Positions 46,308 through 57,464 of a stretch of 64,000 nucleotides of DNA are shown in pieces (within the stretch, counting starts at the first letter, position 1; every line of letters begins with the position of its first letter). The notes beneath the pieces were generated by a model. It saw only the letters and a list, made by a program, of their open reading frames with translations. It was not told the origin of the DNA and made no database searches. Source of the stretch: Apophysomyces variabilis. Lineage: Eukaryota; Mucoromycota; Mucoromycetes; Mucorales; Mucoraceae. Made by a program: the position numbers and the translations under genes. The stretch is from NCBI GenBank assembly GCA_002749535.1, contig MZZL01000380.1:434001-498000 (forward strand), given 5' to 3'.

Positions 46308-46902
46308 ATGGTTTTATACAGTTCGTTACGTCGCTTTCCCTTGAATAGGAAGATTTTTCTCCCGGCACTAAGTGAAGCGGGTATCAATTTAACCATGTAC
46401 CGCATCTCATCTTCTGCTCGCAGTGAACCAAAAGCTAACAGTTTCTCTCAAATTGTAGAATGTTAGCTCTTAACATATTGTACGGAAAAGAACACGTCGA
46501 ATCTACCCTAGAGATGGCTTTTTCTTTTAGCCATGGAAATGGAAATCTCAAGGGGAAAGATTGGTTTTGTACGACGGGATATTCGAAATCATTAGTCCAT
46601 TTGTCATTGCCGACTGTGCCGTCAGTTTGTATGCAACGATACAATCCACTCCGTTCATTTTATACTCCTCCTATTTACTACTGCCATCTATTTCCCTTCA
46701 TGAAGACCAATCAAAACGGTTACTCGGACCTCTTAAGGTTGCCTTGAGAGGACACCTTATTGCTAGTTTCTATCCTGTTCTTATCGAACGCGGCTATGGC
46801 ATGCTGCATATTGCCATGCGGGAAATGATCCATGCTCTGCGCTTAATGATCAAAGAAGAAAGAGGTCTTTATACCCGGTGCCTTATTAACTATATGGCCT
46901 AA
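46308..46902 (+). CDS. Candidate small mitochondrial membrane protein
   Basis: Exons 46308..46454 and 46531..46902 join in phase 0 to 172 aa; the 76-bp intron has donor ATT|GTAGAA and acceptor TTCTTTTAG. The start (MVLYSSLRRFPLNRKIFLPA) is Arg/Leu/Ser rich without acidic residues, like a mitochondrial presequence. The second exon reads RLVLYDGIFEIISPFVIADC, then two hydrophobic segments that could span a membrane. The organisation recalls TMEM186/TMEM223-type proteins, but I cannot assign it. The splice donor is only fair. Confidence 0.42.
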
Positions 46903-47086
46903 GTGACGTTGTTCTTTTGCTGTACCGTGAGGTATCCAAACGGGCAAAGCTACTTTACAGACCGCATTGGATTTTTTTTTCCAAGCAGCCCGATTTTCCT
47001 TTGCCACGCTTAAAAAGCCACTCGACCCCTTGCCATTTCCCCGCAAAGTAGGCTCATTCTCTCATTTCTCGCCAAAAAGGAACAGC

Positions 47087-49232
47087 ATGTGGAGACATGG
47101 TTACGCCCAATGCCTTGCGTTAGCTCGACGGACCTACGCCACGTCAACCCTTCCCCATAGGGTCATTCCGAAACTCGATCGAACCGTGTCTCGCGTTGGA
47201 TTTGGTGCTTACCGTGTTTCTACCGAGAAGCATGCAGAAGCCCTACGCAATGCTCTCCAAAACGGCTTCAATATTATCGATACGGCTGCCAACTTTGAGA
47301 ACGGTAAGATTTTTTCTTTAGTTATTGCCGAATTTTTTTTGTTTCCTAAAGCTTCGGATAATTAGGCCGCTCAGAGATCGTGCTTGGTGAAACATTGGCT
47401 GCTCTGGAATCATCGAAGCAAATCCAGAGAGAGGTAAAGCATCCAAGCTAGAACAAATCACACACAAAAACATTTGGGCAATAAACTCCATTTCTTTCTT
47501 AGTCTGTCACACTTGTGACAAAAGCTGGCTATCTCACATCGGCCGACATCGATCCTTCAAATAATGATTATATACAGATCAACGATCATAGCTACCATTC
47601 GATTGCCCCAAGCATACTAGAGAAACAGATCAAGACTTCTTTGGATAGACTAAAAACATCAAAACTGGATATCTTCATGATCAATGCACCCGAACGCATG
47701 TTAATGGCAAAAAATAGAGTAAGAAGAACAAGAATAAGGAAACAAGATGACGATGGTTGGAACTGATAAAATATTTTTTTTTCTATGCTTTCAGCGTTAT
47801 ACTGCAGCACAGCTATATAAAGACCTCGAAGAGACCTTTGAATTTCTAGATTCACAAGTGGACAGCGGTAAGTTATGGTTTTGATTTTTTTTTCTCAATG
47901 GTTAAACCATTTGTCTTACCAGATTGGTTATCCTAGGTATCATCGGAGGCTATGGTGTCTGTTCCAATTCCATGGCACTTCCACTGGCAGTCGACCATGT
48001 ATCCCTCTCGAAAGTATTGCAATCCTGTAAAAACTTGTCCAACTTTGTAGCTGTTGAAGTACCCTTTAATCTGTTTGAACGTGAAGCTATCCTAAACTCT
48101 GATAGTGTGAGTGATGTAGCCAAGGTAAGTTAGACATAGCGTAGCTCAATTTTTTTTCTTCCCCTCTCTTTTCGATCACACATTTGCCTAATGCAAAAAA
48201 ATTTAGAAACATGATATCTTTGTGATGACCAATCGTCCATTAAATTCTATTGCGAACGGTAAAATCCGTATGCTGGTTAATCATGCCATAGGAAATGGCG
48301 TGTCTGGTAAGAAGGAAAATGATAAAGGAAAAATCAGGATGGATGACGACCTGACGCTTGTTCTTTTTGGTCCTGTTAGCCGAACATGAATTGATGGAAA
48401 CGATGACACGTTCTTTCGAACAAGTGTCAAAGTTAGAAGCAGAAATGGCGTCTGAATGTAAGATTATCCACTAACGAAACCCCTGACGTTAAAGAAGGCT
48501 CTCTTTAGTTTACTAATACAGAAACCATCGTAGTGCCTATGGAAGAGGAAAGTTTGACAGCCAAATTTGTATGGGGCCAGGTAAGGATATATACTTTTTT
48601 AAAAAGAAAAAAGTGAAAATGGTAGAAGAAACATGGAAGCCAATATTTTTTTTCTTGTTAGGTTCTCTCGGAGAATTTGACGCGTTTGGCACAGAATCAT
48701 TTCGCGACACAGCATTATCTTTTGCGACAGGTCAAGTCAGCGGTGGCAGAAGATATTAAAGAACTGCAGGGTTTTGTCGACCAGTTACCGGCAGAGGAAC
48801 AAAAACCTTATGTGGATTGGATGACCAAATACCAACAGGTGAGGCATGCATAGCCAAAGACGCACGCTGGCCTTGTCATACTGATGATATCGGACGGGGT
48901 GGGGGTTATTATAGGGTGTTGATGTGCTGATGGATAATATTGTATCCTACGCTTATATGGATACACTAAGGAAAAATAGTGAATTGGACCGAATCATGAG
49001 CGCATTATGTCCTTCTATGGGGAAGCAGAGCGAGGATGGGATTCATTCTCCTCTGTCTATCAAAGCATTAAGGTTCCTGCTTGCTCATGAGCAAGTGGGT
49101 ACTGTATTTACCGGTATGCGGGATCCATTGTATGTTCGGGATGCAGTGACAGCGGCGCAGAGGAGTGTCGATCAGCCGATCGATCCAGAAGATATCGCGG
49201 ATTTACTTTCCTTTCTCGAACATAATCCTTGA
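47087..49232 (+). CDS. Aldo/keto reductase family protein, probably mitochondrial, altered active site
   Basis: Exons 47087..47303, 47366..47433, 47503..47718, 47795..47867, 47937..48124, 48207..48306, 48380..48457, 48509..48580, 48662..48838, 48915..49232, about 500 aa. The start resembles a mitochondrial presequence (MWRHGYAQCLALARRTYA). The AKR barrel begins SRVGFGAYRVS. The catalytic Asp (NIIDTAANF) and Lys (LVTKAGY) are present, but the catalytic Tyr is Phe (AANFENGRSE) and the His is Asn (FMINAPE). A C-terminal helical extension follows. The join of exons 7 and 8 is one base out of frame with the best GTAAGA donor, so the model there is unresolved. Confidence 0.72.
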
Positions 49233-51026
49233 ATGACGGAGAGAATAGAGCCAAGACAGGGGCGGGGGAGAGACAGAGAGAGAAAGAAGGGATGTTTATT
49301 ATGTCTATAGACTTGCATCATCCCCGTTTATCCATGGCAAAGAGCCCCTGGGTTCCATGACATGATGAACCAAAGAAAAAAAAAGTTTAATATGACACAG
49401 TTGTTTTGACATTTCTCCATAAACAAACCATCCCTCTCATACCAATAGGTTGGATGGATGATTTTGAATCATTAGAATGTGAGTTGATCCGATAGAACAT
49501 GACGGGGGGAAGGAGGAGTAGGGCACTTTTCCTACATGGGTAAACATGAGTCATGTTGTTACTTTGTATGATAAACAAAAAGAAAAAAAAATTGGTTCAT
49601 TCACTTCCTTCTTCTTCATCATCTTGTCGTTGTTGTTGTTGTTATTGTTATTGTTATTGGTTTGGTTTTTTTTTTCGTTTGGAACTCTGTTAGTCGGTTC
49701 CAACTCCAATCCAAACTTATCTTGAACTTAACTAGAAGGAAAAGAAAGGGCTTATGCAAGTTCCCAGATCCTGATCCATGCATTCGCCATGTTAAGACCA
49801 ATGAAAATGGAGCAATTGTCATCTTGACGAAAAAGAAAAAGGACTGGTCTCTCCCTTGCTTGAGCAATGGTCTGAACTTCTCAGAATTTTGTTTTATAAC
49901 GAGGTTCCCATTGTGTTTCGTCTTCCATCCATTCATGAAGACGTCAATCATCCCAAAATGGCATGGGAAGACAGCCATGACAAGAAAAAATATGCAGCAC
50001 ATAATTCGGGGTTATCAAAAAGGGGAAACAGAGAAGGGAAAATAGGATGCACACACACACACTCTCTCTCACACACTCCAACAAGACAGTAAGAAGGATG
50101 GAGAGAGAGAGAGAGAGAGAGAAACAGAGATGTGCCGTGTTACTAAAGGTTCTTCTATGTCTTTTTGACATGTTAATATCTTTTTTTCTTTATGTGCGAA
50201 TTAATCCTTCTTCACTTTTTTTTTGTTTTTTTTTTCTTTTTATTTACTTTTCCTAATTCTGTACTATGTCTTCTCGGAAATAAGTTGCACCATTCAAAAC
50301 TAAAACCAAAAAAAAATAGAAGAAAAAATCTGGGGGAGGAACGTAGGAAGCAAGGGAAGAAGGAGAGGCAGCACAAAGAACATGGAGAATGACCAAAAAT
50401 GAAACAAGACTTTTTTTTTTCATGGCGCCAAACCTTCGGATGATGGTGATGTTCCTTTTTGTAGCAAAACAAGATAATGCATCATTGCGTTCGTTCTGGA
50501 TTTTTTTTTTTTACTTCTCATTTCCTTGTTCCTCCTTCATTAAAATATAAACACTATTTCTGATTGAATCGATAAGGGAAAATAAGGCAAAGTCTTGGCA
50601 AAAGTTAAGGATAACTTTGTCTATAAGGTAAATAAGCCAATCCCCTTTTTCCTACTTGTTTTGTCAAAAATAAACAAAGTTTTCAATCCGATAAACTGGA
50701 TATTGTCTCTCTCTCCTTGAGTATGTTTGTCATTAAGAGAAAGAAGAACAGTGAAGGAGACAGAATTGATTCATCGCCCTTATTTTTTTGCTTTCTTTCT
50801 TATTTGATCGATATAAATCCAATTGGCGCAAAGAGGGAAAAAAAAGAAACAAAGAAAAAAAAAAGTCGAACGTTGATTTTTCAATCTGATCCTATTATTT
50901 TTTTTTCATCTTTAGTTTAGGGAAAAAGACACTGGATCGGGCAGTAATACTAAAGAAAAGAAGACATCTTTAGCATTTTTTCTTTCTTTTTGCTTTTTAA
51001 TTTTTGTGGTTTTATAAATGATTCGT
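49233..51026. other. Convergent low-complexity region up to the assembly gap
   Basis: 3' flank of the AKR gene, then A/T-rich, (AC)n and (GA)n DNA (50047-50125) and the unresolved 3' end of the C2H2 gene. No convincing exon was found between 49250 and 51026. Confidence 0.4.
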
Positions 51027-51404
51027 NNNNNNNNNNNNNNNNNNNNNNNNNNNNNNNNNNNNNNNNNNNNNNNNNNNNNNNNNNNNNNNNNNNNNNNNNN
51101 NNNNNNNNNNNNNNNNNNNNNNNNNNNNNNNNNNNNNNNNNNNNNNNNNNNNNNNNNNNNNNNNNNNNNNNNNNNNNNNNNNNNNNNNNNNNNNNNNNNN
51201 NNNNNNNNNNNNNNNNNNNNNNNNNNNNNNNNNNNNNNNNNNNNNNNNNNNNNNNNNNNNNNNNNNNNNNNNNNNNNNNNNNNNNNNNNNNNNNNNNNNN
51301 NNNNNNNNNNNNNNNNNNNNNNNNNNNNNNNNNNNNNNNNNNNNNNNNNNNNNNNNNNNNNNNNNNNNNNNNNNNNNNNNNNNNNNNNNNNNNNNNNNNN
51401 NNNN
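51027..51404. other. Assembly gap (run of N)
   Basis: 378 unknown bases. Frames crossing it are artefacts. The last exon(s) of the adjacent minus-strand C2H2 gene probably lie in or beyond it. Confidence 0.98.
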
Positions 51405-51447
51405 AAAAAAAAAGGTAAAATGGACAAGTGCTAAAAAAAATACTTAC

Positions 51448-52542
51448 TTCGATTTCTAGATCATGGATACGTTGTTTCAGTTGATCGGTTTTGTTTTTCT
51501 CTAACGCAAGCTCCTGCCTTAGATCCTTATTTTCTTGTTCCCAATCTCTACCGAGAGGTGGTAGTCGTCGATCGAGTGTGGGAGGAGAGGGAGTACTGCT
51601 GGTGGTTGTCGATGGCTTGACATAGAGTGGGGTCAAGGTTGGACTTGAGGAGATCGTGGGCAGGGCATTGGGTGAGGGGAGAATGGCGTTGTTAGCGGGG
51701 TTTGTGGAGGGTGTGGGTAATCGTGGTGGCGGTGGTGGTGCGGGATATATCTCGTTTGGGAATGGCTGAGAAGCAGGGTGAGGAATATTGAGTTGTGGAA
51801 TGGTAGGTCGGGTGGTGCTTGCTGTCGTGGTGGTGCTAGTGGCCGTCGTAGTACGGCGAGGAACGGGCGGAGATGGCGGCGACTGAGGCGGTGTTTGCTT
51901 AGTCGGAGGGGGCGTGGCGCTCGTACGACTTTTGTGTTGGTGATGCGCTGCACTGCAGGCCGTGCCACCTTCAGCACGTTGATGACGATTCAATGCATCC
52001 AGTCGAGCAAATGATCGATGGCAAACTTTACATACATGAGGTCGTTCTCCTGTGTGTAATTTTTGATGTCTTTTGAGATCATGATGGCGTCTGAAATGAT
52101 GTTTGCACGTTTCACACTGTGTTATAGGAAAAAAAAAAAAAGGGCATCAGGCCTATTTTAGTCATCTGGATAACCCGCAATAATAATAATAATTCTTTTT
52201 GGGTAGTACCTGAAAGGGTCTTTCGGATGAATGAGTAGCAAGATGTGATTTCAAATTATGTGGACGACTAAATGTTTGGTCGCATTCGTGACAAGCGTAG
52301 GGTTTCTCCGAGGAAGCAGCAGAAGAAGGTTTCTTTTCTTTTTGTACTGCGAATGAGCCATAATTAACCATTTCGGAAGGTAAGGTGGGAAATCCATTGG
52401 CTGGAGTCACTGGTGTTGGCAAATAATCTCGTCTCTTTTGTTCGTCGTCTTCTTCTTCGGATGATTGTTTAGCGTTCAATAGAGAAGAGATGGAGGCGTC
52501 ATGCTTAGTGTGTGGCTGAGGTGAAGGCATCTGGGAAGTCAT
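51448..52542 (-). CDS. Three-finger C2H2 transcription factor, 3' end missing in gap
   Basis: Exons complement(52210..52542, 51448..52116) encode 334 aa, then a GTAAGT donor leads into the gap, so the C-terminus is missing. Fingers lie at about residues 91-113 ([19 protein letters not shown]), 112-134 ([17 protein letters not shown], completed across the intron) and 140-165 ([17 protein letters not shown] with a longer last spacer, AEGGTAC). A Pro/Thr-rich linker of about 120 residues is followed by a coiled coil ([20 protein letters not shown]). The third finger with GGT-x-C resembles Crz1/Mst-type fungal factors. Regulator role is inferred. Confidence 0.85.
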
Positions 52543-53485
52543 CTTTCTTTTTTTTTTCCCGAAACTAATAATAAATAACAATCAAGGACCAAAAAAAAAA
52601 TAAGGGAGAAGGGCTAATCAAGAACACAACGAGAGTGAGTGAGAGAGAGTGAGGAAGTGAGGAAGTGAGGGAAGTGATGAGTTGAGATAGAGAGAGAGTG
52701 AGAGTGAGAGTGAGAGAATATATAGATGATGAGTAGTTAATTCAAAGCGCGGGGGGAGGTAAGCTGTTTACGTTTTTTTGGCTTTTAGAGGGGTAAGAAT
52801 GGAATAGAAGAAGTTAAAGAAAAAGAAGGAGGAAGAACAAGAAGAAAAAAAAAGGGTAAAAAAGAGATGGAAGGGATTATTTTGGGTTATGCGTAACACT
52901 GGTTACCTTTGTCAGGCCCCCAGCAGCCTAGTTGTGGCTTTTTTTAAACACTTGTATCACCGCGCCACACAGCACAATTCATCCAATCATCATTCGTTCA
53001 TAATCTGAGACAAACATAATCATTACCCTTTTTAGCCCTCTTCTGCCCTTTCTCAAGAACAAAAAATCTAATACTTGCGCAATGGAACTCATTGGTTTAC
53101 ATGGTAATTTTTTAATACCCAAAAAGTAGAAAAAAATAAATAACAGCAAAAGACAAGTTTTTTTTGATGATGATTGCGAAAATCCCATTTTGTGTTTCTT
53201 TTCTTTGGTGTGTGTTGCCGAAGTTGTGTAGTTTGCATTGATATGTTTGTGTGTTGCTTTGTGTGCGTGGTATATAATATATAATATATATATATAGAAA
53301 GAAGAGGGAGGAAGAAAAAAAAAAGAAAAGGAAGAGGGTGAATTAAGCTCCTTGTCCGTACCGTGTGTGATGTGTGTGTGTGTGTGTGTAGGTTGCGTTA
53401 TATGTAGAGTGATTATTTTTTTGTTGGAGAGAGAGAGATAAAGAGGAAGGGGGAATGGCCAATGGACGAAGTGGTTATTTTGGGA
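52543..53485. repeat. Intergenic microsatellites
   Basis: Contains (GA)n at about 52630-52720, a TA run near 53272-53296, (GT)n near 53365-53392 and long A runs. It holds the promoter of the C2H2 gene and the 3' flank of the APSES gene. Confidence 0.6.
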
Positions 53486-55322
53486 TTATGAACGATCATC
53501 CACTGTTGCTACTGTTGATGCTGTTGATGCTGCTGCTGCCGACTTCTTGACACGTTTCCGCGACAGTTTAGATTCCGCTGAAGACGCCGCCACCACGGCG
53601 GACCGTTTTCTGCCCGCTTTAGTTGGCAATTTATCCGTTTCTTCTTTTTGGCGTCTCGGGATCATCACGAGACTTTGAGGCTTGGTACCACCTACTGGAG
53701 CACAAGGGAAAACAGGAAATAGGAGGTCAGTATCCAATCTTTTTTCTTTTTCTGTTTTTTTTTCTTGGTAATAGGGAAAGTATGTTTACCTGTTGTGGAC
53801 CGAGAGGAATCTACATCGGAAGAAGTGGACATGCTTGGTGAAGTAAGCGAAGGTGACCATGCATTTGTGGTGGACACAAGAAATTGGTCTCCACAAGCCA
53901 TCTTCATACTGGTAGGTTGCGGCTGGGATTCCGGCGGTGGGCTGGTGGGGAAATCAATTCTGGCTGATTCCCGATCATCCTCGGCCAAAGCTCCCTCATT
54001 TTTAATATCCAGCTTGCGAAGTGTGGGAGGGAAAGAATCGTAGGAAACCGAAGGATCCGTTTGATCATGTTCTGAATACAATGAAGAAGGTGGTCCAGGA
54101 AGATACCCAGAGAAGGAAGATCGCATCGATCGATATTCATACGGATGGTTTAGGAGATACATATCATTCTCTTCAGACGACATCATCTGTCCAATGGTTC
54201 CCGGTACAGGACTGCAACTGCCACTGGGTAGACTGGGCTGTCGAAAGACTAAAAGAGAAAAGAAAAAAAAATGAGTTCAACGGATTGTCCTTCGGGGAAA
54301 TCCTTCCCGGCTTTTTATTTTGTCGGAGACTTACATTGTTCTTGTTGTGTGCTTGTGATACTGGGCAACGAAGTCGGATAGGACCGATCCCAACTTTGCA
54401 TGTCTAGACCATAATGGTCCGGACGATAATGAAAACTGCCAAGGGCTCTTGGGGGAGTTGTGCTGGCGGGCATCATGATGGGCATACTGGGATTAACAGT
54501 ACTATGACTGTTGGGATGATGATTGTTCGTGTTGCCATTACTGGAACTGGTTGCTGGAGAATGGTGACAAAGGAAGACGGAGGGATCCTCAACAAATAAG
54601 GGATAAAGGAGGTCCACAATTTTAAATTTCGTAGCCAGATCCTTGGCGCGCGAGAAAGTAATCCATACGCCTTTGAGGTGCATGGCACCGACCTTGACTA
54701 CGACACGACCTTTTTCATTCTTGAGAATACCATCTCGCTTGCCTCGGGACATGCCGACAACGTTGAGTAACTTGGTACCATTGATCATGTCGTTATCCTG
54801 ACGACGGGCCACACAGATACTCTTTGCATCCACTTGATAGCAAAGTGTGCCTTCATCTTCCCAGACCGTGGTAGTCAATTTAGGACGTTGGATGGCGTTT
54901 GATAAACCAGGGATGGATGACGATGTCGGACCGAAAGCGGTGGGACCTCCGTATCCAGGGCGAGCCCCTGTCATAAACGAAGACGAAACGGACGGCGGGA
55001 GAGAGGGGCCACTTGAATTCCAGGGGAGACCAGGTGACGAAGTCGTCCAGGCAGCAGCCGCCACCGCAGCCGCAGCAGCAGTAGTAGTAGTAGTAGTAGC
55101 AGTAGTAGTGATAGTAGTAGCGGCAGTAGCCGTGGCACTGGTTGTAGTTGTACTTGACGCGTTCATATAATCATCACCTTGAGAGTGCGACAGTGTAGAC
55201 TGATAGGCGGATCGGGCATCCGAAAATGCACTGGGCCGATAATGGTAAGATGGATGATCAGTGGGAGGTTGCATGACATACGGTGCTGAAGAATATAAGC
55301 TACTCTGATAGATGCCTTCCAT
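53486..55322 (-). CDS. APSES-family transcription factor (Efg1/StuA type)
   Basis: Exons complement(54335..55322, 53790..54248, 53486..53694) give 551 aa. The APSES DNA-binding domain (about residues 150-250) contains [20 protein letters not shown], then [30 protein letters not shown] and [13 protein letters not shown], a close match to Efg1/StuA/Asm1. These nuclear regulators control hyphal growth, sporulation and development. The N-terminus has Tyr/Ser-rich and Thr/Ala-repeat tracts (GTA-type trinucleotide repeat at 55078-55135). The C-terminus is basic (RKRSA, SRKRVKK), a likely NLS. Exon 3 follows tandem CAGTAG acceptors that include or omit one Val. Confidence 0.93.
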
Positions 55323-55953
55323 GCTATGTAAGCTATACTATTTAAATATAGAATATATATGGAATGTGCGTGGATGTGTGTGTGTGTATGTGTGTGTGTG
55401 TGTGCGTGCGTATGTTTATCAGTGTCGCGTTGTGATGTAAAGGGCGTGTATGTATATAGGATATACGTGTGTATATGTGTGTGTGTACGACAGGTATTAG
55501 AAAATGCTGCTGTTTATCCGTGCGTAAATGCTGCAAGTTAACCAAATGATCCTTTGTCTCGGTTTATCTTTTTAGAGTGCTTACCAAAGCGTAGAATAAG
55601 ACTGAAGAAAATCAATCGAAAAAGGAAGAGGGTTTTTAAAGAAAAAAGAAAGAAGAAGAGGCAGATGAGTGTGGGATATTTAAATGGTGAATCAGCGGAG
55701 AATGACAAGATCAAAAAGTGTTTGAACCGCGGATTAAAAAAAAAAGGAGGAATTGATTCTTTTGTATATATATGTGTGTACTGTTTACTGTCTATGCTGC
55801 AGACCGGTTGTATTTACCTGCATTTATTTATACTAGAAACCAACCAAAGTATTCTTTGACGCCTCTCTGGGTACACTATGCCATTTGAAGTCAGAACAAG
55901 CAAAGAAAAAAAAAAGACGGATCGGATCAACCCCCTTTGGACGATTTTGCGCC

Positions 55954-55995
<42 letters not shown>

Positions 55996-57464
55996 TTCTC
56001 TCTCTTTATTTCTACCCTTATACTGTAACCCATTTTTATATTTTGTTCTTGAGGACTCTCTCTTTCTCTTTCCTTTGTTCCTCTTTGTTTAATGATATGA
56101 AGTGACATGGGGTAAAAAGGATGCCGAGAGGATTAGAAACACAACTGAAAGAAACTTATCTTTCATCAGACAAGTCATCTGTAGCATTAATGCTTTAAAA
56201 GGGAATGAACAAGAAATGGCTTTATCTGGAGTTCAAGCCTCGTGAACTTGTCACATTCATGTAAACAAAAGCTGGCTTTTGTTGATGACCCGAGATTGGA
56301 GATCATCCGCCAACTTGACCCCCTGAAAAAAAAAAGAACCTCCTTTTTGCCCTCTGTCTCTCTCTATCTCTCTCTGTGTGTGTGTATGTGAGTGTGTATC
56401 TATCTCTGTCTCTGTCTCTCTCTTTTTTTGTGTGTGGGTGGGTGTGTGTGTGTGTGTGGGTGTTCCATTCCCTGCCCTTCTCTACCCCCCCCACCCCTCC
56501 TCTCTCTCCCTCCCTCTCTCCCTCTCCGCCACCCCTTCGTGGTGTGAATTGTGATTGTGGAAAAACTGAGTTCAAGGGGGTCATTCAACATCACCCTGAT
56601 AGAGAAAGACCTTGGTCCCGAAAGGATATGTGAAAAAAAAAAGTTACCCCATTTTTGGAGTTTAAGAATATCCTTATACTCTGCATAACATTCATCATCA
56701 TCATTATCATTATCATCTCTCTCTATCTCTTTTCTTTTTCCTTTCTCTTTTGGATAGTGAGGTTCTTGCAATGTTTTGGTTTCTGTCATTCAAATAAAAT
56801 ATGGTTTATGTTGAGCAAAACAACTCTAGAAGTGGTTATATTCGATGCAAATAATGCCACCGTGAAAAGAAGAAAAAGTGCTGCATAATGATGCAGAGTG
56901 GACTGCGCAGCAAAACTAAAACAAAAGAAGCAAAGTGTATCAGCCCAGGATAGACCGAAGCACTTTGGAAAGTAATACAAACCTTCTTCTCCCCCATTTC
57001 CTCGCAATCTTTCTCTCTTTTCTCTTTCTTCTCTCCCCCAAAAAAGAAACAAATCCAAAATCAGCCGTCGCGCGCTTTCATTACGCCAAGCAAAAGACAA
57101 AGAATCCTTATTAAGGTTTCTAGTGCTTCAAAACCTTACTACCTATAGCTAGTTGCACGATGACAATGGTACCCTTTATTTTGGAATGCCTCACAACAAT
57201 TTTTGACAACTAAAAAGACAACTCAAAAAGTCATGCCGTCCGCATTGTCGCACCGCAGCATTCCCCGTCGATTAGCTTTCTATTTCGCCACTCCGAATTT
57301 TTTTTTTGTTTGTTGCTTATCAATAACCATCTTTTTTACTTCAAATGGTGATATTGAAAAAAAAAAAGTTTAACAACCAATCATGCAAGTGTAAAAGATA
57401 CACACATATACATATCCCATCAGCCTATTTCCTTCATGACGCAGGGACCCCGATCGCCATCACT
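55323..57464. repeat. 2.1-kb microsatellite-rich upstream region of the APSES gene
   Basis: Contains (TG)n at about 55372-55405 and 55465-55490, (CT)n then (TA)n at 55953-55995, and mixed CT/TG/GGGTG/C runs at 56355-56530, plus an AT-rich remainder. Apparent frames here are read through simple repeats. The length suggests a long regulatory 5' region, as is known for Efg1/StuA genes in other fungi. Confidence 0.55.

Noticed and set aside
46211..46405. Minus-strand frame upstream of the methyltransferase start
   Set aside because: Antisense to the candidate mitochondrial-presequence exon at 46308-46454 and without homology or splice support.
50912..51993. Long frames spanning the N run
   Set aside because: Ns carry no stops, so the frames are artefacts of the assembly gap; only 51448-52116 is supported as an exon.
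55359..56633. Several 60-130 codon frames rich in Val/Cys, Ser/Leu or Thr/His
   Set aside because: They are translations of dinucleotide repeats on both strands.
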